A stretch of DNA of 22,440 nt from Robiginitomaculum sp. (GCA_026982235.1 JALSHM010000158.1:1-22440), one strand, 5' to 3'; positions 1 through 8,843 are shown, counted from the stretch's first letter. The notes: generated from the sequence alone by a model not told the origin. Numbers and translations are program-made.

Positions 1-486
1 AATTTCGCTAAACAATACCGCTTTGCTAATGGGCGCGTCGCCTTTGTAATAGGAACGGGCAAGCTCCTTAATTTTGTCCTCGCTAAAGCCTTCCCAATAC
101 TTCACGGGATTTCTTGTACTTGGATTACTTATATAGTGAACTTTGGTGGTGCCATTGTCAAATTCCCAGATGGGCATGCCTGCGCCTGATAACAAGCTTA
201 CATTATTGATGGGGTCAATAATACAAGGGCTTTTTTGCCAAGGCCTACACTTAAGTCCTTCTTGGTCTTTTATATATTTATCAAGTGCAACATCAAAGGG
301 CACGGCTTGTTCCATTTGTAGTGGCCATGTTTGTTTTTCGGCAATATGGTCACCGCGTACATTGTTGATGTCAAAAAAGCTCATGAACAGGCCGGAGGCA
401 AACCATAAAATGATTTGTATCCCCAGTACAAGTCCAGCCCATTTATGAATGCGCGTTAAGTTGCGCCAAAATTTTCGTTTATCCAT
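1..486 (-). CDS. PepSY-associated membrane protein (partial, C-terminus outside window)
   Basis: An open frame runs on the minus strand from an ATG at 484-486 to the window edge, giving 162 residues with no stop. The N-terminus is basic (MDKRKFWRNLTRIHKWAGL), followed by a single hydrophobic segment at about residues 17-38 (GLVLGIQIILWFASGLFMSFF). The rest looks soluble and periplasmic. The arrangement RxxHxWxGL followed by a membrane helix and a W/Y-rich ectodomain is typical of PepSY_TM proteins, often linked to iron or redox functions. It lies 64 bp downstream of the histidine kinase gene on the same strand, so co-transcription is possible. I see no clear Shine-Dalgarno sequence. The family call is fairly secure; the substrate and role are unknown. 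Confidence 0.72.
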   Translation of the reverse strand, partial: MDKRKFWRNLTRIHKWAGLVLGIQIILWFASGLFMSFFDINNVRGDHIAEKQTWPLQMEQAVPFDVALDKYIKDQEGLKCRPWQKSPCIIDPINNVSLLSGAGMPIWEFDNGTTKVHYISNPSTRNPVKYWEGFSEDKIKELARSYYKGDAPISKAVLFSEI

Positions 487-550
487 AAGTGTATTTATAG
501 GGGATGAAATACATATAAAGCAATAAAAAGTTGAAGCCTGGGTAAATGCG

Positions 551-2035
551 CTAACCGGTTTCCAATTTAATTTCTTCTAACTCATAGCCAGCTTCGGTAT
601 AATCTGTTTGACTGGTGACAGAAGCATTTTGTGGTAGGGGATGAAAATTATCAATAGGCGGCACAGTAACATTGTCTATTTTCTTTGTGGGTAACTCAAT
701 ATCCAATGTGAATGAAGAGCCTTTTCCCAATTGACTTGTAACTATGATATTTCCATCCATCAGCTCAGCCACTTTGCGAGAGACCGCGAGGCCAAGCCCT
801 GTCCCGTCTTGATCGCGGGACAAGCTTTGATCCAATTGCGAGAATCGTTCAAATGCTTTTTCCACATTTTCAGGTGCAATGCCTATACCTGTGTCAGTCA
901 CGGATATGCATATTTGGTAGGTTTGCGCCTGCTCGCCCTGATATTTAGATATATCATGCGGTAGCAATCTACCTTTTATGTTAAGGGTGACAGAGCCTTT
1001 TTCTGTGAATTTCATAGCATTGCTCATGAAATTATTGACAATTTGGCGGATAGCAGTTTCATCCCCATAAAATTCAGACGGAAGATCACTTGGATATTCT
1101 AGACCAATGTTCACGTCTGAGTTAATAGTGACCGGTTTGTACAGATCAATTAAATTTTCCATGAGTTTGCGAAGGTTAAAGGGGGCTTTTTTAATCACAA
1201 ACCTGCCCGCATCAATGCGGGAAATATCTAATACGTCTTCTATAATTCCAAACAAATTTTGTGAGCATTTATTGATAATTTCAATATATTGCTGTTGGGT
1301 GGGGTCCATTTTTGATTTTAGCAAGAGGCCGCTCATGCCAATCATGCCGTTTAGAGGTGTGCGTAGTTCATGGCTCATATCGGACATGAACTGTGTTTTT
1401 GCTTCATTGGCGCGGTTAGCGAGTTCTGCGGTTTCCTCTAATTCAAAAAAGGCGGAGTGCATGGAGTGACTGGCAAATGCAGAAATGGCGGCGGACAAGC
1501 CCAGTATTATCGTAACTTGTATGGCGCGTTGAAAATTTCTAGTCGAAAACACGGAGAGATCAAAAAGCGCTCCTTGGGGGGCAGCCATAGACGTATAATA
1601 TAAAAACCAGACAAGTCCTATGGCGATGGTTGTATACAGAATCACCATGCGCCACCCGCTAATAAAACCGCAAACAATGGTGCCAAAAACCAAAAAAGGC
1701 AGAAGAGCAGAGTTAATACCGGTAAAATCTATTGTTGATACGGCAGCAATGCTGGCAAATAGCAAGAGGCTATAAAAACTGGCATATATATAAAAAGCTT
1801 TGCAATATCGAAGCGCGATGACGGATAATGCGAAAGACAGTGCCGCGACCAATGATATTGTATGGTCAAAGGTCCAATACCCATAGGTATGGCTCATAAT
1901 CGCTATATTTATGGCCTGGGAAATAATCAGCGCAAAGGCAATCATATATACTGCCCGCACACGTAATTTATCACTGGTGCGAGAAAGTTTTTCAACCCGC
2001 AAGAATCCGTCAAGTTTTCCTAGTAAATTTGCCAT
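551..2035 (-). CDS. Membrane-bound sensor histidine kinase without receiver domain
   Basis: This 494-residue protein has five or six hydrophobic segments in residues ~28-190 (integral-membrane sensor region), a short coiled linker at ~196-215, then a kinase core. The H-box is SHELRTPLNGMIGM with the phospho-acceptor His222. The N-box is NFMSNAMKF around Asn339, the G1 box DTGIGIAPE begins at Asp381, and the G2 box is GTGLGLA at ~411-417. The core is closest in style to the kinase half of hybrid sensors such as BarA. No receiver domain follows: the last ~45 residues are a low-complexity tail. No response regulator gene is in the window, so its partner must lie elsewhere. The sensed signal cannot be read from the sequence. 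The start is the ATG at 2033-2035; no strong ribosome binding site is seen. Confidence 0.93.
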   Translation of the reverse strand: MANLLGKLDGFLRVEKLSRTSDKLRVRAVYMIAFALIISQAINIAIMSHTYGYWTFDHTISLVAALSFALSVIALRYCKAFYIYASFYSLLLFASIAAVSTIDFTGINSALLPFLVFGTIVCGFISGWRMVILYTTIAIGLVWFLYYTSMAAPQGALFDLSVFSTRNFQRAIQVTIILGLSAAISAFASHSMHSAFFELEETAELANRANEAKTQFMSDMSHELRTPLNGMIGMSGLLLKSKMDPTQQQYIEIINKCSQNLFGIIEDVLDISRIDAGRFVIKKAPFNLRKLMENLIDLYKPVTINSDVNIGLEYPSDLPSEFYGDETAIRQIVNNFMSNAMKFTEKGSVTLNIKGRLLPHDISKYQGEQAQTYQICISVTDTGIGIAPENVEKAFERFSQLDQSLSRDQDGTGLGLAVSRKVAELMDGNIIVTSQLGKGSSFTLDIELPTKKIDNVTVPPIDNFHPLPQNASVTSQTDYTEAGYELEEIKLETG

Positions 2036-2169
2036 TATTTCTAAAATTTCCCCAGTCTACACAAAGTATCGTTCACTAAACGGTTTTTCCAAATATTCAG
2101 TTAATGGGCAGAACTTCTTTGGAGCCGTGTAGGAATTAGGGTTTCGTTAAGATTAAGATGGAGACAAAT

Positions 2170-2745
2170 TCACCAAGGTTTTGGCGGGGTAGGGATTTCT
2201 TTGCTGAGGTCAAACTCTACGCGGAAGAAACGGTTTTCCCGGCGGAGTTCATAGGCGTATATTTTCGGCGTGATTTCCACGGCCCAAACATTAGTCACGG
2301 AGACATCGAGGCCTTCTTTTAAAAACAGTTCTTTGGAAAAATCGTCTACCGGAAACTCCTGCCGCGTCGCTGTACCTATATCCGCAGTATCGCCGCCATA
2401 CATGCTGACTGCGTCCGCCGTGCCGTCTTTATGATTATGCTGATGTTTAAGCCGTAGTCCCGTTTCCGTCTTGGTAAATATCCAAGTGCGGGAACGGTTG
2501 TCCCCGACGGTGAACGGAATACGCAGGCCGCCGTCTGTGCAATCCACATACATGGTCATGTTTTCGCTAGCCATGTCGGCATCAGCAGCATCTTGACTGA
2601 CTAATTTGCCAGCGTAAGCTTTACCGCAATGGGCTTTCAAATTTGTGATAAATTGGTCTTGTGCCGATATAATCTGATTAGGTGTGCAAGCAAGCAAGGC
2701 TAAGCTGCTCAAAAACAATAGAGGTTTTGAAAAAATATTGGTCAT
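2170..2745 (-). CDS. Putative lipoprotein of unknown function
   Basis: The protein has 191 residues from the ATG at 2743-2745. An in-frame ATG two codons upstream (2749-2751) directly abuts a GGAG, whereas the chosen ATG sits six bases after it, which is the better spacing. The N-terminus is a short signal peptide ending in a lipobox (LALLAC, Cys at residue 20 of this start), so it is probably anchored in a membrane. The mature part carries conserved-looking stretches (DCTDGGLRIPFTVG, SRTWIFTKTETGLRLKHQH, YGGDTADIGTATRQEFP) with several His and Asp residues. It resembles a family of secreted hypothetical proteins, but I cannot name a function. It is downstream of the porin gene with a 44-bp gap, so they may share a transcript. 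Confidence 0.8.
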   Translation of the reverse strand: MTNIFSKPLLFLSSLALLACTPNQIISAQDQFITNLKAHCGKAYAGKLVSQDAADADMASENMTMYVDCTDGGLRIPFTVGDNRSRTWIFTKTETGLRLKHQHNHKDGTADAVSMYGGDTADIGTATRQEFPVDDFSKELFLKEGLDVSVTNVWAVEITPKIYAYELRRENRFFRVEFDLSKEIPTPPKPW

Positions 2746-2789
2746 GTACATCTCCGTGATTCGCCATGAACCAAAGAGACGCTACAAAA

Positions 2790-3947
2790 TTACCAGTCTA
2801 TCTGCAAGCGGGTATACAGGCCTTTGGCGCCGAAAGTGTCTGCGCTGGCGTCCGAGTAGTTTAGTTTTACGCGCAAATGACTTTCTGGATACCAAGTAAG
2901 ACCCAATGTCCAACTATCGACCTTTTCGTCTCCGGCGTGGCGGGCGTTTAGGGTGTCGAACCGAGCCGCAATTTCCCAGCCGCCAATACCGCCGTCCGAT
3001 AAAGGACGTAAGGGTTTGGTACGGTCAAATTTCCCGGCGCCCGCCTTGTATTTTCTGGTCTCCCCTGTGAGAAAATAGCCGATTTGCGCGAACCCGCCCG
3101 AGAGCGAACCCGTGTCCCCGTCCTCTTGCATAAATTCCGCCTGGGTGTGGAAAGCTCCGTGTGTGCTGGCAAACTCCAAACCGTAAAGTAGGGCGTTGTC
3201 GCCGAGTACAGGCTGGATTTTCTCACTGGCCAGATGGGAGCCCCAACGAGCCGAGCGTTTGGGTGCGCCGCGCTGGGTATCCGTATGGCGCACAAATGCA
3301 CCAATATGTATGAGGTCGGTTTTGGTGAGTATGGGTGCATAGCTGGCGCGGGCGCCCAATATAGTATTAGCGGGTTTACGGTCTGCCACCCCGTTAATGG
3401 AATTGCCCCACGCGCCCACCATCCAAGAGTAATTCTCTCCCGCCTGACCCAACTCGACACCTATGCGTCGGTCAAGCCCGACCGCGTCCGTGACCATGCC
3501 GCGCTCTAAAAATGTGGAGTGCAAGGAAGATGTAGATTCTTCCATGGTATTGCCGGCTTTCATCTGACCAATTTTAACATAAATGGGGATAATATCTTTG
3601 TCTGTCCAGATGAGATTCACCGCTTTTGCCGTGGGTTCTCCGCCGACATAATCCACTTCGGCCTTGTATTTTACCGTGCCATATTTGCCGACCATACCAA
3701 TACGTATTGTGCGAATTTCGCTGTCGTCAAAGCTGTTTTTCGTCCCGCTAGTTCTGGTTTCGGAAATGCTGGCACCATCCCATAATATCCGTCCGCGTAG
3801 TTTCCAGCTATTGCCTTTATCGTCTTTAATTTTTGGCGCACCTTGAAACACGCGCCATATATCGGCATTGGTTTCGCCGCCATAAGCCGGCATGGATATT
3901 GCGCTGGTTGCGGCAAGCAATAGACTGGTCACGTAAAGTGTCTTCAT
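2790..3947 (-). CDS. OprP/OprO-type outer membrane porin
   Basis: The protein has 385 residues. A signal peptide (MKTLYVTSLLLAATSAISMPAYG) is followed by an entry segment (WRVFQGAPKIKDDKGNSWKLRGRILWDGA) and then alternating amphipathic strands with GxEF, GWEIAARFDTLN and DSWTLGLTWYPESHLRVKLNYSDA patterns. It ends in an aromatic residue (LQIDW), as expected for the beta-barrel assembly signal. This pattern matches the phosphate-selective porin O/P family, whose members form anion-selective or polyphosphate channels. Actual selectivity cannot be judged here. It is the first gene of a minus-strand run and is divergent from the MarC gene. A GAG lies eight bases before the ATG. Confidence 0.88.
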   Translation of the reverse strand: MKTLYVTSLLLAATSAISMPAYGGETNADIWRVFQGAPKIKDDKGNSWKLRGRILWDGASISETRTSGTKNSFDDSEIRTIRIGMVGKYGTVKYKAEVDYVGGEPTAKAVNLIWTDKDIIPIYVKIGQMKAGNTMEESTSSLHSTFLERGMVTDAVGLDRRIGVELGQAGENYSWMVGAWGNSINGVADRKPANTILGARASYAPILTKTDLIHIGAFVRHTDTQRGAPKRSARWGSHLASEKIQPVLGDNALLYGLEFASTHGAFHTQAEFMQEDGDTGSLSGGFAQIGYFLTGETRKYKAGAGKFDRTKPLRPLSDGGIGGWEIAARFDTLNARHAGDEKVDSWTLGLTWYPESHLRVKLNYSDASADTFGAKGLYTRLQIDW

Positions 3948-4151
3948 ATCGAATCTCGCGATTATGTTGCGGTGCCATTTGGCACAATTATATTTGCCAT
4001 ACCAATAGATTATAACATATTTATGACAAATTATTGCAGCTTCTGAGCATATAATACTAGGGCTGTTGGTACAAGCCAGCCTTCTTTATTTGCATAGCCA
4101 ATACCGTGTTGTGGGCTTGCAGGTTGTTCGGTGTTCGGCTATTGGGGCATT
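3948..4151. promoter_or_regulatory. Divergent promoter region between porin and MarC genes
   Basis: This AT-rich 204-bp gap separates two divergent genes and must hold both promoters. A perfect TATAAT on the plus strand lies at 4050-4055, and a TATAAT on the minus strand lies at 4014-4009. Neither has a convincing -35 box at 16-18 bp, so they are candidates only. A 5-bp hairpin GTGCC-ATTT-GGCAC lies at about 3972-3985, inside the predicted porin leader. Confidence 0.4.
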
Positions 4152-4790
4152 ATGTTGAATTATGAATTATTTATGGCGGCGTTTGCGGTGTTGTTTGTCA
4201 TCATCGATCCGCCGGGTTGTGCGCCAATTTTCGCGAGCCTAACCCAAGGTACCAGCAAGCGTCACCAGCGGGTGATGGCATTTAAATCTGTGGCCGTGGC
4301 TTCGGGTATATTGTTCGTCTTTGCGTTTTTCGGGGAGCATATTTTTCATGCCTTGGGCATTGATTTCAACGCTCTGCGTATTGCGGGCGGTATTATGTTG
4401 TTTATCATCGCCTTACAAATGGTGTTCGAGCAGCGCACCGAAAGCCGTGAAAATCGTGCCGAAGAAGTTTTGGAGGCTACCAAAGACCCAGAAGATATTT
4501 CTGTATTCCCCATGGGCATTCCCATGATTGCAGGCCCCGGCACGATTGCGTCGCTCTTATTGCTTATGTCCGAGGCTGACAACACGGTAGATGTTACGTC
4601 TATATTGGCGGCCTTGTCGGCTGTGTTGCTCATCACCTTACTTTCGTTTCTCGTTGCGGGATTCTTGATGAAATTGATGGGCAAGACATTTACCAATGTG
4701 TTGACCCGTGTCCTCGGCTTTTTATTGGCTGCGCTAGCGGCGCAATTTGTCATCGACGGTGTTAAAGGTGCGCTGGGTGGAATATTGTGA
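4152..4790 (+). CDS. MarC family integral membrane protein
   Basis: The protein has 212 residues from the ATG at 4152. A GTG start at 4131 is possible, but GGGG six to seven bases before the ATG and the usual MarC N-terminus (MLNYELFMAAFAVLFVIIDPPG) favour the later start. Six hydrophobic segments, the early I-D-P-P-G loop, and a central FPMGIPMIAGPGTIASLLLL motif are hallmarks of the MarC family (UPF0056). The inner-membrane function is unsettled; the old link to multiple antibiotic resistance has not held up. It lies 47 bp upstream of the YggT gene and is likely the first gene of a plus-strand run to folD. Confidence 0.92.
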   Translation: MLNYELFMAAFAVLFVIIDPPGCAPIFASLTQGTSKRHQRVMAFKSVAVASGILFVFAFFGEHIFHALGIDFNALRIAGGIMLFIIALQMVFEQRTESRENRAEEVLEATKDPEDISVFPMGIPMIAGPGTIASLLLLMSEADNTVDVTSILAALSAVLLITLLSFLVAGFLMKLMGKTFTNVLTRVLGFLLAALAAQFVIDGVKGALGGIL

Positions 4791-4837
4791 TTGCAACAGA
4801 CTTTGCCTAGGCGTAGTAAAGCACAAATGGAGAGAAT

Positions 4838-5134
4838 ATGTCATATGCCATAGTTAATTTATTGATCAGTGTTATCAATATATATTTGTTGATTATTGTT
4901 ATTTGGGTCATAGCCAGTTGGCTTCAAACCTTCGGGGTTATTGATGCGCGCAATCCGGTTGTTCGGCAAATATTATCGGTTCTAGATGCTTTTGTTGAGC
5001 CTGTCATGCGGCCCATCCGCCGCGTCATCCCAATTATTGGTGGATTGGATTTGTCACCAATCGTAGTTATTCTGGGTTTGTATTTTATCCTTGATGTACT
5101 CGGCTCGTTCTTACGCAGCGGAAATATTTTTTAG
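4838..5134 (+). CDS. YggT family membrane protein
   Basis: This small protein has 98 residues with two hydrophobic segments (~8-28 and ~70-92) flanking a loop with the family signature (DPVMRPIRRVIP-like: EPVMRPIRRVIPIIGGLDLSPIVVILGLYF). A clear GGAGAG ribosome binding site precedes the ATG by three bases. YggT proteins are inner-membrane proteins linked to osmotic tolerance or cell division and plastid nucleoid organisation in other lineages; the precise role is unknown. In many alphaproteobacteria a DUF167 gene sits between yggT and folD; here folD follows after only eight bases and no DUF167 frame is present. Confidence 0.93.
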   Translation: MSYAIVNLLISVINIYLLIIVIWVIASWLQTFGVIDARNPVVRQILSVLDAFVEPVMRPIRRVIPIIGGLDLSPIVVILGLYFILDVLGSFLRSGNIF

Positions 5135-5142
5135 GATAAATC

Positions 5143-6048
5143 ATGACGGCGCACCTTATTGATGGTAAAGCTATTGCCGCACTTGTCCGCGCCGATGTTA
5201 GCGAAGCCGTGACACAATTAAAAAACACTTATGACTATGTCCCGACTTTGGCAGTGGTATTGGTCGGCGAAGACCCGGCCTCGCAGGTTTATGTGAAGTC
5301 CAAACACAAATTTACCCGCGCGGTTGGCATGGGGTCTATAGAGCATAAATTGCCTGCCGATGTGGACGAGAAGACGGTCATAAATTTAATCCACGATCTG
5401 AATTTGGACGATAGGATTGACGGCATATTGGTGCAACTTCCCCTACCAAAGCTGATTGATACGGACAAGGTCATTGCCGCTATTGACCCGGCCAAAGACG
5501 TGGACGGTTTGACGGAGATTAGCGCTGGGCGTTTGTCTTTGGGTAAGCCGGGCTTGCGTCCGTGTACGCCAGAAGGCTGTGTCATTCTGGCCAAACGCGC
5601 CCTTAGCTACGGCGATACATTATCCGGCAAGCACTGTGTTATTGTTGGGCGGTCTATCCTTGTTGGTAAGCCTGCGGCTTTTTTATTCCTGGAGCAAAAT
5701 TGCACAGTAACTATTGCCCATTCTCGCACCAAAGATTTGGACAAAGTCTGTCGCAGCGCCGATATTTTGGTCGCCGCCGTAGGGCGTCCTTTGATGGTCA
5801 AAGGTGATTGGATTAAAAAAGGCGCAATCGTCATTGATGTGGGTATTAACCGTGTGCCCAATGATAATAAAAACGCCAAACGCAAGACGAAATTGGTTGG
5901 TGATGTGGATTTTGACGCAGCTGCGAAAAATGCAGGTGCCATCACACCTGTGCCCGGTGGTGTTGGCCCTATGACCATTGCTTGCTTGCTGCGCAATACC
6001 GTTTTGGCATCATGCGCCCGCCGCAAAATGGCCATGCCTGATATATAG
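5143..6048 (+). CDS. folD: Bifunctional methylenetetrahydrofolate dehydrogenase/cyclohydrolase FolD
   Basis: The protein has 301 residues, the normal family length. It catalyses NADP-dependent oxidation of 5,10-methylene-THF to methenyl-THF and its hydrolysis to 10-formyl-THF in the cytosol. Visible signatures are the catalytic Y50-xxx-K54 within ASQVYVKSKHK, the ILVQLPLP stretch near residue 105, PCTPEGC near 140, the nucleotide-binding GRSILVGKPAA segment, and PVPGGVGPMTIACLL near the C-terminus. An AGGA lies seven bases before the ATG. It follows YggT by eight bases, so the two are almost certainly co-transcribed. Confidence 0.98.
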   Translation: MTAHLIDGKAIAALVRADVSEAVTQLKNTYDYVPTLAVVLVGEDPASQVYVKSKHKFTRAVGMGSIEHKLPADVDEKTVINLIHDLNLDDRIDGILVQLPLPKLIDTDKVIAAIDPAKDVDGLTEISAGRLSLGKPGLRPCTPEGCVILAKRALSYGDTLSGKHCVIVGRSILVGKPAAFLFLEQNCTVTIAHSRTKDLDKVCRSADILVAAVGRPLMVKGDWIKKGAIVIDVGINRVPNDNKNAKRKTKLVGDVDFDAAAKNAGAITPVPGGVGPMTIACLLRNTVLASCARRKMAMPDI

Positions 6049-6085
6049 GCTTGCCGGAATCAAAATGCACTTGTAGTTTCGCCCC

Positions 6086-6907
6086 ATGGTGAAAAACAAA
6101 AATAAGAAAAGACCTGTCTGTCTTGTCACGGGTGCTTCGGCGGGGATTGGTGCGGCTTTGGCGCGCGAATTTGCCCGCGCGGGTTGGGATTTGGCACTGA
6201 CGGCGCGGCGTGAACAACCGATGATAGAGCTGGCGCAAGAACTTAAACAGGCATTTGGTGCCACATCCCATATTATAGTTGCCGACCTTTCCAAGCCTGG
6301 TGCTTGCGCGGATATTTTGGCACGCTTGGTCAAGAAAACCACCCATATAGACGGGCTGGTCAATAATGCAGGTTACGGACTGACCGGGAATTATACCGAG
6401 AATGACTGGCAGGCGCATAAGGAATTTCTAACCGTCATGCTCGAAGCCCCCTGTGAAATGACACGGCTGGTGTTGGACGATATGGTGGAGCGCGGCTTTG
6501 GCCGTATCATCAATGTGGCCAGCTTGGCCGGACATGTGCCGGGGTCGCGCGGCCATACATTATACGGAGCCACCAAAAGCTTTTTGATAAAATTCTCCCA
6601 ATCGCTTAACCTAGAAATGCAAGAACACGGTGTCAAAGTTTCCGCCCTGTGTCCCGGCTTCACCTATAGCGAATTTCATGATGTTAACCAAACACGTGCG
6701 GCGGTGGATAAGCTCCCGAGCTGGATGTGGATGAGCGCCGAAGAAGTAGCCGAAAGCGGCTTTATGGCGCTGTCCCGAAACCGCGCCGTACATATTCCGG
6801 GAACCCCCAACAAAATGATTGCGGTTTTGGCGCGTCTGATACCCGAAAGCTGGGCGCTGAAACTCATGAGCCGTAATTCGGAAAAATTTAGAAAAGACAA
6901 GAAATGA
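6086..6907 (+). CDS. Short-chain dehydrogenase/reductase (SDR) family oxidoreductase
   Basis: The protein has 273 residues with a classical SDR Rossmann fold. The cofactor motif TGASAGIG is at residues 15-22, NNAG at 93-96, and the catalytic Ser146, Tyr160 and Lys164 (YGATK) have normal spacing. Arg41-Arg42 after the second strand (TARRE) suggest NADP(H) preference. The C-terminal third resembles the DltE/YqjQ-like SDRs that act on aliphatic or fatty substrates, but the substrate is unknown. No Shine-Dalgarno is obvious before the ATG. Its last codons overlap the pyrF start in an ATGA junction, suggesting translational coupling. Confidence 0.93.
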   Translation: MVKNKNKKRPVCLVTGASAGIGAALAREFARAGWDLALTARREQPMIELAQELKQAFGATSHIIVADLSKPGACADILARLVKKTTHIDGLVNNAGYGLTGNYTENDWQAHKEFLTVMLEAPCEMTRLVLDDMVERGFGRIINVASLAGHVPGSRGHTLYGATKSFLIKFSQSLNLEMQEHGVKVSALCPGFTYSEFHDVNQTRAAVDKLPSWMWMSAEEVAESGFMALSRNRAVHIPGTPNKMIAVLARLIPESWALKLMSRNSEKFRKDKK

Positions 6908-7608
6908 GAGCTGATTCACGTTTGTATGTAGCACTGGATTTACCAGATATGGATAGCACCCGCGCTATGGTCGAGACATTGGGCGACGCGGTGGTGTCCT
7001 ACAAAATCGGACTGCAATTGCTCCCCCTCGGCGGCACAGAATTTGCCCGCGAACTGAAACGCGCTGGCAAAAACGTATTCCTAGATTTCAAACTGCACGA
7101 TATCGGTGCTACGGTAGAAAAAGCCACAAGCAGCATAGTCGGGGCTGGCGCTGATCTGCTTACGGTTCATGCCACACCCGATGTCATGGCGGCGGCGGTG
7201 CGCGGGCGCGGTGAGAGCGATTTGAAAATAATGGCGGTAACGGTTCTAACTTCCCTAGATAATGCGGCGCTCGTTGACATGGGATATTTCAATACGGTGG
7301 AAGAACTGGTCATGCACCGCGTGCGCCAAGCGGTCAAAACGGGCGTAGACGGGGTTATTGCCTCGCCTCTGGAGGCCGAAAAAATCCGCGCCCTTGTGAA
7401 AGATATAAATGGCCCCAAAGATTTCCTAATCATCACCCCCGGCGTTCGTATGCCCGGCGGTGACAAAGGCGACCAAAAACGCGTTGCTACGCCCAAAGAC
7501 GCCCTTGCCAATGGCGCAAGCCATATCGTCGTCGGCAGACCAATCACCCAAGCACCTGACCCCAAGGCAGCGGCGCTGGAAATATTGGCGCATATCGGGA
7601 ATGATTAA
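6904..7608 (+). CDS. pyrF: Orotidine 5'-phosphate decarboxylase
   Basis: The protein has 234 residues, typical of the short bacterial PyrF. It catalyses the last step of de novo UMP synthesis, OMP to UMP plus CO2. The catalytic Lys/Asp charge network is intact: Lys34 (SYKIGLQ), Asp61, Lys63 and Asp66 in LDFKLHDIG, with the 27-residue spacing seen in the E. coli enzyme. The phosphate-binding TPGVRMPGGDKGDQ and VVGRPITQA motifs are near the C-terminus. The start overlaps the upstream SDR stop by four bases. Its stop codon lies inside a TTAA that also supplies the stop of the convergent hydroxylase gene. Confidence 0.98.
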   Translation: MRADSRLYVALDLPDMDSTRAMVETLGDAVVSYKIGLQLLPLGGTEFARELKRAGKNVFLDFKLHDIGATVEKATSSIVGAGADLLTVHATPDVMAAAVRGRGESDLKIMAVTVLTSLDNAALVDMGYFNTVEELVMHRVRQAVKTGVDGVIASPLEAEKIRALVKDINGPKDFLIITPGVRMPGGDKGDQKRVATPKDALANGASHIVVGRPITQAPDPKAAALEILAHIGND

Positions 7609-8843
7609 AACCTTGGTAGGCTAGGCGGAACCGGAAATTTCCCTGATAACTTACTGGCAATTACTTTGCTGACCGGGACGCCTGCAAGCTTTGCCATCAG
7701 CACGTCTTTGACGGGCAGAGCGGCTTGGGCGGTGTGTAGGGCGGCTTTTCGTGCCAAGCGAGCGGGGATTGTGTTGGTCGTATAAAGTCCCACCATTTTT
7801 TCTGTCAGTTGATAAAGCGGCCATGTTAGGCGGCGGTGATCCGTGTTATAGGCCTTGAGAGCGCCGATATTACCGAGGCTCAAACCGCGAGCCTGCGCCT
7901 TGCGTAAATGTTCTATCAAATTAGCCACGCCTTGAATGCCAAAGTTAAACCCGTGGGCGGTAACCGGATGCATACCAACGGCAGCATCACCAATCAAAGC
8001 AAGGCGTTGTGAGTAAAACTGCCGAGCATAGACCCCGACCAATGGATAGGCTACCCGTTTGCTGGTGCAGCTTAATGTGCCCATCAGGCCTTTTAGGCGC
8101 GCCTGCGTAGCCCTGGCATAGTCCGCGTCGTTCATGTCCATGAATTGTGCGGCTTGTTCTGCACAGAATGTCTGTACCACAGATGCTATATCGTTGTTGA
8201 GGGGTAATATAGCTAGCCCGCCGTCATAGCGGAAATATTCATGGGCGACATGGTTGTGGGGAATAGTGCCGTGCATACGGCCAACAACCATGGTTTGGCC
8301 AAAGTCGTGCATGTCGGCTTTGATACCTGCATCCCTACGGATCCCGGAGAACCGGGTATCAGCGGCAATGGCCAGTTGGGATGAAAAAACTTGACCATCT
8401 GCTAGGGTGATTGTCGCGGCATTTGCGTTCCGGCTCAGGGCTTTCACTTCTGCCCCTGTAAACCATGTGATGTTTTCCTTTTGAGCGGCTACCCTATAAA
8501 GCACACGGCGGATAATATGGTTGGAGATAATATCACCAAGCTTGTCCGCACCTGCAGAGCCGGGATTGAAGTTCAGGGCAAACGGCGCATCTCCGTCCAC
8601 GACTTTGGCAGAGCGGATAGGCGAGATGTCGGCTCCGTCAATCATCGTCCACGCACCTAGATTAGCCATGATTTTACGCGAAGCCTCCGATACGGCGATG
8701 TCACGTCCATCATTTTTGGGCTTGGAGAGGGCGGTTTTAGCCTGACGGTCAAGCAGCCCGACCGTAAGTCCCATATCTGAGGCCAAAGCCGAAAATGCCA
8801 ATCCGGCCGGGCCGCCGCCAATCACCAAAACATCAAAATACAT
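7605..8843 (-). CDS. ubiM: UbiH/UbiM-type FAD-dependent ubiquinone biosynthesis hydroxylase
   Basis: The protein has 412 residues from the ATG at 8841-8843, which is preceded by GGAG at six bases; upstream GTG (8864) and ATG (8855) starts are poorer. It has the FAD-binding VIGGGPAGLAFSALA at residues 8-22, a RDIAVSEAS segment near 47-55, ADTRFSGIRRDAGI near 161-174, and the second FAD motif GDAAVGMHPVTAHGFNFG at 285-302. These mark the UbiH/UbiF/VisC/COQ6 monooxygenases that hydroxylate the ubiquinone ring. The exact GDAAVGMHPVTAHGFN form recalls UbiM, reported for C5 hydroxylation in some proteobacteria, but I assign UbiM over UbiH/UbiL only tentatively. It is convergent with pyrF by a 4-bp overlap and divergent from gshB. 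Confidence 0.85.
   Translation of the reverse strand: MYFDVLVIGGGPAGLAFSALASDMGLTVGLLDRQAKTALSKPKNDGRDIAVSEASRKIMANLGAWTMIDGADISPIRSAKVVDGDAPFALNFNPGSAGADKLGDIISNHIIRRVLYRVAAQKENITWFTGAEVKALSRNANAATITLADGQVFSSQLAIAADTRFSGIRRDAGIKADMHDFGQTMVVGRMHGTIPHNHVAHEYFRYDGGLAILPLNNDIASVVQTFCAEQAAQFMDMNDADYARATQARLKGLMGTLSCTSKRVAYPLVGVYARQFYSQRLALIGDAAVGMHPVTAHGFNFGIQGVANLIEHLRKAQARGLSLGNIGALKAYNTDHRRLTWPLYQLTEKMVGLYTTNTIPARLARKAALHTAQAALPVKDVLMAKLAGVPVSKVIASKLSGKFPVPPSLPRF

Noticed and set aside
2948..3460. A 170-codon minus-strand open frame within the OprP-like porin gene
   Set aside because: It is in another frame of a gene with a clear signal peptide and barrel pattern, and it has no family features.
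4131..4151. GTG start for the MarC gene
   Set aside because: The extra seven residues are not family-like, and the ATG at 4152 has a GGGG at good distance.
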